Shown piece after piece: positions 29,350 through 38,063 of a DNA stretch of 64,000 bases. The stretch lies in contig NZ_CP134062.1 in assembly GCF_031583025.1 (NCBI RefSeq), forward strand, positions 1,612,001 through 1,676,000, in the 5' to 3' direction. The stretch comes from Mycobacterium sp. Z3061. GTDB lineage: Bacteria; Actinomycetota; Actinomycetes; Mycobacteriales; Mycobacteriaceae. The notes below the pieces were generated by a model that searched no databases, had not been told where the DNA came from, and saw only the letters and a program-made list of their open reading frames with translations. Each line of letters opens with the position of its first letter. Within the stretch, counting starts at the first letter, position 1. Position numbers and translations under genes: made by a program.

Positions 29350-30186
29350 GTGAGCACCCCGAAGAAGAAGAAATCCGCGGCAGCGCCGAAGATCTCCAAT
29401 GATCTCTATGAGGCCGAATTATTCAGGCTGCAAACGGAATTCGTGAAACTTCAGGAGTGGGTGCGGCACTCCCAGTCCCGCGTCGTGGTCATCTTCGAGG
29501 GACGCGACGGGGCCGGCAAGGGCGGCGCCATCAAGCGGATCACCGAATACCTCAACCCGCGGCTCGCCACCATCGCGGCGCTGCCCGCGCCGACCGACCG
29601 GGAACGCGGTCAGTGGTACTACCAGCGCTACATCGCCCATCTGCCGGCCAGCGGAGAAATCGTCCTCTTCGACCGCTCCTGGTACAACCGCGCCGGTGTG
29701 GAAAAGGTCATGGGATTCTGCACCCCACAGGAGTACGTGCTGTTTCTGCGGCAGACGCCGATTTTCGAGCAGATGCTGATCGACGACGGGATCCTGCTGC
29801 GCAAATACTGGTTCTCGGTATCCGAGACCGAACAGCTGCGGCGATTCAAAGCCCGCCGCAACGACCCGGTCCGGCAATGGAAACTCAGCCCGATGGACAT
29901 GGAGTCCATCTATCGCTGGGAGGAATACTCGCGCGCCAAAGACGAGATGATGGTGCACACCGATACCCCGGTCAGCCCCTGGTACATCGTGGAATCGGAC
30001 ATCAAGAAGCACGCGCGACTCAACATGATGCACCACTTGCTCTCCACGATCGAATACGAAGAAGTGAAGAGGCCCAAGGTCACCATTCCCGAAAGGCCGG
30101 TCGTGAGTGGCGATTACAAGCGGCCGCCGCGTGAATTGTCGACCTACGTCGACGACTACGCGGCCACGTTGATCAAGCCGGCATGA
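29350..30186 (+). CDS. ppk2: Polyphosphate kinase 2
   Basis: Cytosolic kinase that uses polyphosphate to phosphorylate nucleotides, mainly GDP to GTP in mycobacteria. It is 278 residues with a Lys-rich N-terminus. Walker A is F-E-G-R-D-G-A-G-K-G-G (about 49-59) and Walker B is V-L-F-D-R-S-W-Y-N-R (about 103-112). The lid region carries R-R-N-D-P-V-R-Q-W-K-L-S-P-M-D. One PPK2 domain corresponds to the NDP-phosphorylating class I. GTG 29350 is the only reasonable start. Orthologous by position to Rv3232c. It overlaps the next gene by four bases. Confidence 0.94.
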   Translation: MSTPKKKKSAAAPKISNDLYEAELFRLQTEFVKLQEWVRHSQSRVVVIFEGRDGAGKGGAIKRITEYLNPRLATIAALPAPTDRERGQWYYQRYIAHLPASGEIVLFDRSWYNRAGVEKVMGFCTPQEYVLFLRQTPIFEQMLIDDGILLRKYWFSVSETEQLRRFKARRNDPVRQWKLSPMDMESIYRWEEYSRAKDEMMVHTDTPVSPWYIVESDIKKHARLNMMHHLLSTIEYEEVKRPKVTIPERPVVSGDYKRPPRELSTYVDDYAATLIKPA

Positions 30187-30683
30187 CCCAGGTCTACATC
30201 CCGGCCACCCTGGCGATGCTGCAACAACTCGTCGCCGACGGGTCGCTGCAACCGGTCAGCGGCACGGCCTTCGCAGTGACGCCGACGTTGCGGGAGTCCT
30301 ATGCCGAGGGCGACGACGATGAACTCGCCGAGGTGGCACTGCGGGAGGCCGCGCTGGCGTCCTTGCGGTTGCTTGCGGTGGAGCACGGAGACGGGCTGCC
30401 GCCGCGGCGGGCGGTGCTGGCCGCCGACGTCGATGACATCGTTTTCCGCCCCGATCTCGATGACGCGGTGGTCAGGCTGTCCGGCCCGGTGCCGATTGAC
30501 CGGGTGATCGCCGCTTATGTGGACAACGCCGGCGCCGAGCAGGCGGTGCTGGCGGCCATCGAGGCGATCGATGAGGCCGACCTGGGCGACGAGGATGCCG
30601 ACCTGATGGTCGGCGATGCCCAGGATCACGACCTGGCCTGGTACGCCACGCAGGAACTGCCTTTCCTGCTCGAGCTGCTCTGA
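30183..30683 (+). CDS. Conserved protein of unknown function (Rv3231c-like)
   Basis: A 166-residue acidic protein, probably cytosolic. It begins M-T-Q-V-Y-I-P-A-T-L-A-M-L-Q-Q-L and has two similar alpha/beta stretches ending in E-A-I-D-E-A-D and D-L-A-W-Y-A-T-Q-E-L. I recognise it only as the conserved actinobacterial partner of ppk2 (Rv3231c). The four-base overlap with ppk2 argues for translational coupling and a related task. No catalytic motif is visible. Confidence 0.8.
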   Translation: MTQVYIPATLAMLQQLVADGSLQPVSGTAFAVTPTLRESYAEGDDDELAEVALREAALASLRLLAVEHGDGLPPRRAVLAADVDDIVFRPDLDDAVVRLSGPVPIDRVIAAYVDNAGAEQAVLAAIEAIDEADLGDEDADLMVGDAQDHDLAWYATQELPFLLELL

Positions 30684-30700
30684 ACTAGCTACGCAACCGT

Positions 30701-30720
30701 AAGTTACGGTACCGTAGCTT
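30701..30720. promoter_or_regulatory. 20-bp operator before the desaturase reductase
   Basis: AAGTTACGGTACCGTAGCTT is a near-perfect dyad (9 of 10 pairs) five bases before the reductase ATG. A matching dyad precedes the desaturase at 31874-31893; the two share the TACG-N4-CGTA core with AA and TT ends. TACCGT (30710-30715) inside it could be the -10 box, so a bound repressor would block the promoter. Confidence 0.65.
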
Positions 30721-30725
30721 CCGAT

Positions 30726-31859
30726 ATGGGCATCAAGAACGCGGTACTGTCCGCCAACGTCGTGAACACCAGGCGCCCGGTCGTCGCCGGTGCCGACCGG
30801 CATCCCGGCTGGCACGCGCTGCGCAAACTCGCCGCGCGAATCACCACCCCGTTGCTGCCCGACGACTACCTGCGCCTGGCCAATCCGCTGTGGTCGGCCC
30901 GCGAACTGCGGGGCCGCATTGTGGAGGTCCGGCGCGAGACCGAGGACTCCGCGACGCTGGTGATCAAACCCGGCTGGGGATTCAGCTTCGACTACCAGCC
31001 CGGTCAGTACATCGGTATCGGCCTCTTCATCGACGGGCGCTGGCGCTGGCGGTCGTATTCGCTCACGTCGACCCCGGTCAGCGCGGGCACGATCACGATC
31101 ACGGTCAAGGCGATGCCCGAGGGTTTCCTGTCCACGCACCTGGTGGCCGGTGTCGAACCGGGGACCATCGTGCGACTGGCCGCGCCCCAGGGGAATTTCG
31201 TGCTGCCGGACCCGGCGCCGCCCTCGATCCTGTTCCTCACTGCCGGCTCGGGGATCACGCCGGTGATGTCAATGTTGCGAACCCTGTTGCGCCGCAACCA
31301 GATCGGCGATATCACGCATCTGCATTCGGCGCCTACCGAATCGGACGTCATGTTCGCCGCCGAACTGTCCGCACTGGCCGACGCGCACCCCGGCTATCGC
31401 CTCTCGGTGCGCCCGACCCGGGTCGAGGGTCGCCTCGATCTGTCCCGGCTCGATGAGCAGGTGCCCGACTGGCGGGATCGCCAGACCTGGGCGTGCGGAC
31501 CGGAGGGCATGCTCGACCAGGCCACCAGGGTATGGAGCGCCGCGGGCCTCGGCGATCGGTTGCATCTCGAGCGTTTTGCGGTGGCCAAAGCGGCGCCGGC
31601 GGGGGCGGGGGGAACGGTGACGTTCGCCCGCAGCGGCAAGACTGTGGCCGCCGACGCGGCGACGTCGGTGATGGATGCCGGCGAAGGAGTCGGTGTGCAG
31701 ATGCCGTTCGGTTGCCGGATGGGTATTTGTCAGTCGTGCGTCGTCGACTTGGTGGAGGGTCATGTTCGTGACCTGCGGACCGGAGAGCAGCACGATCCTG
31801 GATCCCGCGTGCAGACGTGCGTGTCGGCCGCATCGGGCGACTGTGCGGTCGACATCTAG
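30726..31859 (+). CDS. Ferredoxin-NADP reductase-like electron donor of the desaturase
   Basis: A 377-residue three-part flavoprotein. FAD domain (about 60-160): [12 protein letters not shown](P)H domain (about 165-290): [12 protein letters not shown] and A-C-G-P-E-G-M-L. C-terminal plant-type [2Fe-2S] domain: C-R-M-G-I-C-Q-S-C, and the distal Cys in Q-T-C-V-S. In M. tuberculosis the orthologue Rv3230c passes electrons from NADPH to the stearoyl-CoA desaturase DesA3, which lies next here too. Its own operator is at 30701. Confidence 0.92.
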   Translation: MGIKNAVLSANVVNTRRPVVAGADRHPGWHALRKLAARITTPLLPDDYLRLANPLWSARELRGRIVEVRRETEDSATLVIKPGWGFSFDYQPGQYIGIGLFIDGRWRWRSYSLTSTPVSAGTITITVKAMPEGFLSTHLVAGVEPGTIVRLAAPQGNFVLPDPAPPSILFLTAGSGITPVMSMLRTLLRRNQIGDITHLHSAPTESDVMFAAELSALADAHPGYRLSVRPTRVEGRLDLSRLDEQVPDWRDRQTWACGPEGMLDQATRVWSAAGLGDRLHLERFAVAKAAPAGAGGTVTFARSGKTVAADAATSVMDAGEGVGVQMPFGCRMGICQSCVVDLVEGHVRDLRTGEQHDPGSRVQTCVSAASGDCAVDI

Positions 31860-31873
31860 AGTTACTGACAGGT

Positions 31874-31893
31874 AACCTACGGGTACGTAGGTT
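31874..31893. promoter_or_regulatory. 20-bp operator before desA3
   Basis: AACCTACGGGTACGTAGGTT forms a dyad of 8 paired positions out of 10. The perfect outer arms TAACCTACG and CGTAGGTTA are spaced by four bases. It matches the 30701 site in centre, length and core. It lies 22 bp before the desA3 ATG, so the desaturase can be controlled separately from the reductase by the same factor. Confidence 0.65.
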
Positions 31894-31915
31894 ATTTCAG
31901 ACCCCCGAGGAGACC

Positions 31916-33196
31916 ATGGCGATCACGGACGTCGAAGTATTTGCGCACCTGACGGATGCCGACATTGAAAATCTGGGCATCGAACTGGATGCGATCCGCC
32001 GCGACATCGAAGACTCGCGCGGCGAACGAGACGCCCGCTACATCCACCGCACCATTGCCGCGCAGCGCGCCCTGGAGTTATCCGGCCGGGTGATCCTGGC
32101 CGCCAGCTCCCGGCGCAAGGCCTGGTGGGCCGGCACCGCAACGCTGGGCGTGGCCAAGATCATCGAGAACATGGAGATCGGCCACAACGTCATGCACGGC
32201 CAGTGGGACTGGATGAATGACCCCGAGATCCACTCCTCCACCTGGGAGTGGGACATGAGCGGGTCGTCCAAGCACTGGCGGTATACCCACAACTTCGTGC
32301 ACCACAAGTACACGAACATCCTCGGCATCGACGACGACGTGGGCTACGGCCTGCTGCGGGTCACGCGCGACCAGCCCTGGAAGCGCTTCAACATCTTCAA
32401 TCTGGTGTGGAACACCCTGCTCCTGCTGCTGTTCGAGTGGGGCGTCGGCATGCAGCACGTCGAGATCGGCAAGATCGTCAAGAAGCGGATGGACCACGCG
32501 GAGGCCCGCGAGCGGATCGACGAGTTCCTCCTGAAGGCCGGTCGCCAGGTGTTCAAGGACTATGTGGCGTTTCCGGCGCTCACCTCCCTGTCGCCCGGCG
32601 CCACCTACGGCTCGACGCTGAAGGCCAACGCACTGGCCAATGTGATCCGCAACGTCTGGGCCAACGCCGTCATCTTCTGCGGCCACTTCCCGGATGGGGC
32701 AGAGAAATTCACCAAGACGGACATGGTTGGTGAGACGCAGGGCCAGTGGTATCTGCGCCAGATGCTGGGAAGTGCCAACTTCGAGGGCGGCTGGCTGCTG
32801 CGGTTCATGAGCGGCAACCTGTGCCACCAGATCGAGCACCACCTCTACCCGGATCTGCCCAGCAACCGGTTGCACGAGATCTCGGTGCGCGTCCGGGAAG
32901 TCTGCGACAAGTACGACTTGCCCTACACCACAGGCTCTTTCCTGATGCAGTACGGAAAGACCTGGCGCACGCTGGCCAAGTTGTCGCTGCCGGACAAGTA
33001 CCTGCGCGACGACGCCGACAATGCGCCCGAGACCCGCAGCGAACGGATGTTCGTCGAGCTGGGACCGGATTTCGCCGGGACCGACCCGACGACCGGACGC
33101 CGTCGCGGTCTCAAGACGGCGATCGCCACCGTGCGTGGCTGGCGGCGCAACCGGCGTGCAGTGGTCGCGCCCACCGATGACGACCTGGCGGCCTAA
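31916..33196 (+). CDS. desA3: Membrane stearoyl-CoA delta-9 desaturase
   Basis: Integral-membrane di-iron acyl-CoA desaturase of 426 residues that makes oleoyl-CoA. The three histidine boxes are present: H-N-V-M-H-G, H-N-F-V-H-H-K-Y-T-N and the C-terminal H-Q-I-E-H-H-L-Y-P-D-L-P. The N-terminal and C-terminal tails are soluble, and hydrophobic stretches (N-T-L-L-L-L-L-F-E-W-G-V-G) lie between. The start ATG follows CGAGGAG. Orthologue of Rv3229c; the companion reductase is immediately upstream. Confidence 0.94.
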   Translation: MAITDVEVFAHLTDADIENLGIELDAIRRDIEDSRGERDARYIHRTIAAQRALELSGRVILAASSRRKAWWAGTATLGVAKIIENMEIGHNVMHGQWDWMNDPEIHSSTWEWDMSGSSKHWRYTHNFVHHKYTNILGIDDDVGYGLLRVTRDQPWKRFNIFNLVWNTLLLLLFEWGVGMQHVEIGKIVKKRMDHAEARERIDEFLLKAGRQVFKDYVAFPALTSLSPGATYGSTLKANALANVIRNVWANAVIFCGHFPDGAEKFTKTDMVGETQGQWYLRQMLGSANFEGGWLLRFMSGNLCHQIEHHLYPDLPSNRLHEISVRVREVCDKYDLPYTTGSFLMQYGKTWRTLAKLSLPDKYLRDDADNAPETRSERMFVELGPDFAGTDPTTGRRRGLKTAIATVRGWRRNRRAVVAPTDDDLAA

Positions 33197-33199
33197 CCT
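33194..33199 (+). promoter_or_regulatory. -10 box of the AraC regulator gene
   Basis: TAACCT overlaps the desA3 stop codon and is followed by exactly six bases and GTG 33206, a leaderless arrangement. Confidence 0.5.
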
Positions 33200-33205
33200 G
33201 GTCTA

Positions 33206-34288
33206 GTGCAGGTGTTCGTCGGCTCCCAGGTGTCGCACTGGGATTTCCCGCGGACCACCGCCAGCGTCGCCCTGATGGCTGAATTTGGTTGTCAGAACGG
33301 ACTTTCCGTGTCGGACGTGCTCACGGATTCCGGGCTGTCCGAGGCCGACCTGCACGACCACGAGCGGATGATTCTGGGCCGCCAGGAACTGGCGGTCGCA
33401 ACGAATCTGGTCAATCTGCTGGGCGACCCGGCCAACCTCGGTGTCCGGGTCGGCCGCAGTTATTACGTCGGATCGTTCGGCATCTTCGGGTTCGCCTGCC
33501 TGACCAGCTCGACACTGGGCGACGCCGTCCGGTTCGCGGCCCGGTACTACGACCTCAGCTACGGCTTCTGCCTGCCGACCGTCACCGTCGAGGGGCCGGT
33601 GGTGGCGTTGCGGCTCGACCTGCCCGACCTGACCGGGCCGGTGGCCGAATTCCTGATGCGGCGTGACCTCGCGGCGATCGCCCGGGTGATGTCGGAGTTG
33701 CTGGGCAGCCCGATCCCGTTCACCTCCATCGACTTCGCCGGCCCTGCCCCCGCATCGGGAGACGCCGCGGCGCGCGAGGCGTTCGGCGTCACGCCCGGAT
33801 ATGACTCACCGGCCACCGTGGCGCGCTGGCCGGTGGGGCTGCTGGACAACCGGCTACCGCAGGCCAGCGAGCTGAGCATGGTCATGTGCGAGCAGCAGTG
33901 CCAGGCGCTGCTGGAGCGGCGCCGACAGCGCACGGGCGTTGCCCGGCGGGTCCGCGACCGGCTGGCCTCGATCGACGGCGAACCCCACACGATCGCGGCC
34001 GTAGCCCGCCAGCTCGCGATGAGCGAGCGGACCCTGCGGCGGCGGTTGGCCGAGGAGAACACCACCTTCCGGGAACTGGTCGAGGAGGTACACCGGGTGC
34101 TGGCCGAGGAGCTGCTGGCCACCGGCGCGCTTTCGGTGGAGGACGTCGCGTTGCGGCTGGGCTACGCCGAGGCCACCAGCTTCATCGCCGCCTTCAAGCG
34201 GTGGACAGGGACGACGCCGGCCCGCTATCAGCGGTCGGCGACCTCACGTTTGGCCGGAATCATGGATTCGCCGTCCGCAATCGGCTGA
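33206..34288 (+). CDS. AraC-family transcriptional regulator
   Basis: A 360-residue regulator. An N-terminal arabinose-operon-regulator-like ligand domain (about 20-210) precedes a C-terminal AraC helix-turn-helix pair (about 255-345): I-A-A-V-A-R-Q-L-A-M-S-E-R-T-L-R-R-R-L and V-A-L-R-L-G-Y-A-E-A-T-S-F-I-A-A-F-K-R-W-T-G. This subtype often governs lipid or aromatic catabolism in actinobacteria. It stands 34 bases before the BVMO operon in the same direction, so it probably controls that operon. The leaderless GTG start is supported by TAACCT at 33194. Confidence 0.88.
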   Translation: MQVFVGSQVSHWDFPRTTASVALMAEFGCQNGLSVSDVLTDSGLSEADLHDHERMILGRQELAVATNLVNLLGDPANLGVRVGRSYYVGSFGIFGFACLTSSTLGDAVRFAARYYDLSYGFCLPTVTVEGPVVALRLDLPDLTGPVAEFLMRRDLAAIARVMSELLGSPIPFTSIDFAGPAPASGDAAAREAFGVTPGYDSPATVARWPVGLLDNRLPQASELSMVMCEQQCQALLERRRQRTGVARRVRDRLASIDGEPHTIAAVARQLAMSERTLRRRLAEENTTFRELVEEVHRVLAEELLATGALSVEDVALRLGYAEATSFIAAFKRWTGTTPARYQRSATSRLAGIMDSPSAIG

Positions 34289-34322
34289 CGCCGAGGGCTT
34301 CCCCGCCCCTAACGTCGGAGAC

Positions 34323-35804
34323 ATGAAATCAAAACCTCGCGTTCTGGTGATCGGGGCCGGCTTCGGTGGTCTCGCCGCCGCCTACGAACTGTCCAAAGAC
34401 GGGCTCGCCGACGTCACGGTTCTAGAGAAGGCCGACGACATCGGCGGCGTCTGGCGGGAGAACACCTACCCCGGGGCCGCGTGCGACGTCCCGTCGAACC
34501 TGTACTCGTACTCGTTCGCCCGCAAGACCGACTGGGGGCGGCGATACGCCGAGCAGCCGGACATCCTGGGCTACATTCACGACACCGCCGACCGGTTCGG
34601 TCTGCGCCGCCTGGTGCGGACGGGCGTCGAAGTCACCTCCGCCTCCTATGACGACAGCACCGCCAGTTGGCGGGTGGCGACCTCGTCCGGCGACGTGCTG
34701 GAGGCCGACGTGCTGATACCCGCGGTCGGGCAGCTGTCGCGGCCGGCGTTGCCGAACATCCCCGGACTCGACACGTTTGCGGGCCCGTCGTTCCATTCGG
34801 CTCAGTGGCGCCACGACGTCGACCTGACCGGCAAGCGGGTGGCCGTGCTGGGCACCGGCGCGTCGGCGATCCAGTTCGTCCCCCGTATCCGGCAGAACGC
34901 GGCCCAGGTCACCGTCTTTCAGCGGTCGGCGCCCTATGTGGTGCCGAAGCTCGACCGCGCTTACACCGATAAGCACCACGCGGCCTTCGCGAACGTCCCG
35001 GGATTCGCCGCGGCCATGCGCGGCACCATTTGGGAGACCACCGAACTTCTGGGTTTCGCGCTGACCAGGGCGGCGCCGCTGGCGCGCGTGCTGAAGACGC
35101 TCGCGTCGTCAAACCTCAAGCGTCACATCAAGGATCCGGTGTTGCGGGCGAAGCTCACCCCCGACTACGCGATCGGCTGCAAGCGTGTGCTGTTCAGCAG
35201 TGAGTGGTATCAGGCGCTGGCGTGTGACAACGTCTCTGTGGAGACCGGCGCCATCGCGGAGGTGACGCCGACCGGCGTACGGACGTCCGACGGACAGGTG
35301 CACGAAGTGGACGTGATCATCTACGGCACCGGCTTCAAGGCCACCGAATTCCTGGCCCCGATGACGATCACCGGCCGCCAGGGACGCGACCTGCACACCG
35401 AATGGGCCGAGGGTGCCCGCGCGCACCTCGGCATGGCTGTCCCGGGGTTTCCGAACATGTTCCTGATCTACGGCCCCAACACCAATCTCGGTAGTAGCTC
35501 GATCATTTTGATGATGGAGCAGCAGTCCCGCTACATCCGGCAGATCGTGCAGGAACTGGCCCGCGGTCCACGGGCCCGCGCGTTCGAGGTCCGGCGTGAT
35601 GTCGAGCAGTCCTACGACGCGGGTGTGCAGTCGCGACTCGAGCGCGGCGTCTGGACGACCTGCGACTCCTGGTACCGCACCGGCTCGGGCCGGGTCACCA
35701 CGAACTGGCCGGGGTTGGTGCACGAATATCAGCGCCGCACCAAGATCGCGGATCTCGAGGACTACCACGAAGTTCTTCCCGTGCCGGCGGAGGTGAACGC
35801 GTGA
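34323..35804 (+). CDS. Flavin-containing (Baeyer-Villiger type) monooxygenase
   Basis: A 493-residue FAD/NADPH enzyme that inserts one oxygen next to a ketone or on a heteroatom. The FAD Rossmann motif is I-G-A-G-F-G-G-L-A-A-A (about 11-21). The Baeyer-Villiger fingerprint F-x-G-x3-H-x3-W appears as F-A-G-P-S-F-H-S-A-Q-W. The NADPH motif is V-L-G-T-G-A-S-A-I-Q. It resembles mycobacterial EthA-like and Rv0892-like enzymes, but the substrate is open. Its stop overlaps the next start (GTGA). It is the first gene of a four-gene operon under the AraC regulator. Confidence 0.9.
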   Translation: MKSKPRVLVIGAGFGGLAAAYELSKDGLADVTVLEKADDIGGVWRENTYPGAACDVPSNLYSYSFARKTDWGRRYAEQPDILGYIHDTADRFGLRRLVRTGVEVTSASYDDSTASWRVATSSGDVLEADVLIPAVGQLSRPALPNIPGLDTFAGPSFHSAQWRHDVDLTGKRVAVLGTGASAIQFVPRIRQNAAQVTVFQRSAPYVVPKLDRAYTDKHHAAFANVPGFAAAMRGTIWETTELLGFALTRAAPLARVLKTLASSNLKRHIKDPVLRAKLTPDYAIGCKRVLFSSEWYQALACDNVSVETGAIAEVTPTGVRTSDGQVHEVDVIIYGTGFKATEFLAPMTITGRQGRDLHTEWAEGARAHLGMAVPGFPNMFLIYGPNTNLGSSSIILMMEQQSRYIRQIVQELARGPRARAFEVRRDVEQSYDAGVQSRLERGVWTTCDSWYRTGSGRVTTNWPGLVHEYQRRTKIADLEDYHEVLPVPAEVNA

Positions 35805-37522
35805 CCGGATACGACTATGACGTGCTGGTGATCGGGTCCGGCTTCGGCGGCAGCGTCACCGCACTGCGGCTCAGCGAGAAGGGTTACCGCGTAGGCGTTC
35901 TGGAGGCGGGACGGCGGTTCCGCGACGAGGACTTCGCGAAGAACAGTTGGCACGTGCGGGATTACCTGTTCAAGCCGTCGGTCGGTTGCTACGGCATCCA
36001 GCGGATCGACGTGCTGTCGGACGCCGTGGTGCTCAGCGGTGCCGGGGTGGGCGGGGGCTCGCTGGTTTATGCGAACACCCTCTACGAGCCCGGTGACCCC
36101 TTCTACGCCGACCCGCGCTGGAGCGGCATCACCGATTGGAAGGACGAGCTCGCCCCCTGGTACGACCAGGCCACCCGGATGCTGGGCGTCGAAACCTACC
36201 CGCGCACAACACCTTCGGACAAGGTGATGCTGCAGATAGCCACCGACCTCGGCGTCGCCGACTCTTTCCATGCCACCCGCGTCGGGGTGTGTTTCAGCGG
36301 CGCCGACGGGCTGGCCGCCCCGGGCGCACCGGTGGGTGACCCCTATTTCGGTGGTGCCGGCCCGGACCGCAACGCCTGCCTGCACTGCGGCGAATGCATG
36401 ACGGGCTGCCGGCACAACGCCAAGAACACCCTGGTGAAGAACTACCTGCACCTGGCCGAAAAGCTCGGTGCGGCAATCCATCCGCTGACCACGGTGGTCG
36501 ACGTGCGACCGCGCCGCGACGGCGGGTACGACGTGATCACCCGTCGCACCGGGAGCAAGATCCGCCGGCGGCGCCGGACGTTCACCGCCGAGCAGGTGGT
36601 GTTCTCCGCGGCGGCACTGGGTACCCAGAGGCTGTTGCACCGGTTGCGCGACGGCGGCAGTCTGCCGTACGTCTCGCCGCGCCTGGGGGAGTTGTCGCGG
36701 ACCAACTCCGAGGCGATCCTGGCGGTGCGGGCGCGCCGCGATGACGTGGATTACTCCGAGGGCGTGGCCATCACCTCATCCATCCACCCCGACGAGCACA
36801 CCCACGTCGAGCCGTGCCGCTACGGCCACGATTCCAACCTGATGGGGTTGATGGGAACTGTTCTGGTCGACGGGTTGGACGGGGTCGGCAAGGGGCGCGG
36901 CCGGTGGCGGACCGGCATGAAAGAGCTTGTGCGGCAACGCCGGGACCTGCGGCGGCTGCTCAATCCCAGGCGCTGGTCGCAGCAGACCATCCCGCTGCTG
37001 GTGATGCAGACCCACGATAATTCGCTCACCACGTTCACCCGGCCCGGGCTGTTCGGCCGCCGCATGGTGACCCGGCAGGGGGTGGGCGAGCCGAACCCGA
37101 CCTGGATCCCGGTCGGCCACGAGGTGGCCCGGCGGGCGGCCGAGCACACCGACGGGATCGCCGGCGGCGCCTGGGCAGATCTTGCGGACATCCCGATGAC
37201 GGGACACTTCATCGGGGGCTGTGTGATCGGCGAGACCGCGGCGGACGGCGTGGTGGACCCGTATCACCGCATGCACGGGCACCCCGGGTTACACGTGATC
37301 GACGGGTCCACGATCACCGCGAACCTGGGCGTGAATCCGTCGCTCACCATCACCGCGCTGGCCGAGCGCGCCACGTCGCTGTGGCCGAACAAGGGCGAGC
37401 CGGACCCACGCCCGCCCGTCGGCTCCGGTTATGTTCGTGTCTCGCCGGTGGTGCCGGTTAATCCCGCCGTTCCGGCGAGTGCGCCTGGCGCTTTGCGCCC
37501 GGACCGGGACTACGCTCGGTAG
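35801..37522 (+). CDS. GMC oxidoreductase, ChoD-like
   Basis: A 573-residue FAD oxidase or dehydrogenase that turns an alcohol, possibly a sterol, into a ketone or aldehyde. The FAD motif is V-I-G-S-G-F-G-G-S-V-T-A-L-R-L near the start. The C-L-H-C-G-E-C-M-T-G-C-R-H-N-A-K-N-T segment and the C-terminal N-L-G-V-N-P-S-L-T-I-T-A-L-A-E-R block are shared with mycobacterial ChoD (Rv3409c). ChoD itself lies elsewhere in M. tuberculosis next to guaB genes, so this is probably a paralogue. It overlaps the BVMO gene by four bases. Confidence 0.85.
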   Translation: MTGYDYDVLVIGSGFGGSVTALRLSEKGYRVGVLEAGRRFRDEDFAKNSWHVRDYLFKPSVGCYGIQRIDVLSDAVVLSGAGVGGGSLVYANTLYEPGDPFYADPRWSGITDWKDELAPWYDQATRMLGVETYPRTTPSDKVMLQIATDLGVADSFHATRVGVCFSGADGLAAPGAPVGDPYFGGAGPDRNACLHCGECMTGCRHNAKNTLVKNYLHLAEKLGAAIHPLTTVVDVRPRRDGGYDVITRRTGSKIRRRRRTFTAEQVVFSAAALGTQRLLHRLRDGGSLPYVSPRLGELSRTNSEAILAVRARRDDVDYSEGVAITSSIHPDEHTHVEPCRYGHDSNLMGLMGTVLVDGLDGVGKGRGRWRTGMKELVRQRRDLRRLLNPRRWSQQTIPLLVMQTHDNSLTTFTRPGLFGRRMVTRQGVGEPNPTWIPVGHEVARRAAEHTDGIAGGAWADLADIPMTGHFIGGCVIGETAADGVVDPYHRMHGHPGLHVIDGSTITANLGVNPSLTITALAERATSLWPNKGEPDPRPPVGSGYVRVSPVVPVNPAVPASAPGALRPDRDYAR

Positions 37523-38059
37523 ATGCTCGCAGCGTTCGGATTCGAAACTCTGGGCGTGGTCGTCGGAGACATGTACTTCGTCGACCCGTCCCCGATGACA
37601 GGTCAGGAAACCCCGGAACGAGGGGTCCGGCTGGAACTCCGGCTGGTCGACCGGGCCGATCCGCAGGGGTCGATTTACGCCGGCATACCGATCACCTTCA
37701 CCCGGCCGGTATGGCGGGTCGACCTTTTCGGCTCGACCGAGAGCCCGCCGGGAACGCTGGACCGCGCCCATCACCACCCCCGGTTCGATGGGTGGGAACC
37801 GGGACGCCGGCACTTCGTCCCGGAGCTGTCCGCTGACCCGGTGTCCTGGCTGGCGGGTCAGCTGGCCGACCCGGCCGCGGTGCTGGAGCGGGCCGGCATC
37901 GACGTGTCGGAGGTGACTGCGGCGGATCTCACAGGCCTGGCGGCGTCGGCGCCGGAGATCGTCGCCACCGTCAAGCGGATGCTCGACGGAGTGCGCGACG
38001 GCCAGTTGGCGCCGTCACCCGCCGAGCCGGTTGCCGCGGCCCGCACCGGCTGGCTCTGA
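37523..38059 (+). CDS. Conserved protein of unknown function
   Basis: A 178-residue soluble protein whose ATG follows the GMC stop without any gap. A beta-rich first part (G-V-R-L-E-L-R-L-V-D-R, W-R-V-D-L-F) contains a histidine cluster A-H-H-H-P. An alpha-helical tail follows. I do not recognise the family. Tight packing in the BVMO-GMC-BKACE operon suggests a role in the same pathway. Confidence 0.75.
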   Translation: MLAAFGFETLGVVVGDMYFVDPSPMTGQETPERGVRLELRLVDRADPQGSIYAGIPITFTRPVWRVDLFGSTESPPGTLDRAHHHPRFDGWEPGRRHFVPELSADPVSWLAGQLADPAAVLERAGIDVSEVTAADLTGLAASAPEIVATVKRMLDGVRDGQLAPSPAEPVAAARTGWL

Positions 38060-38063
38060 GTTC

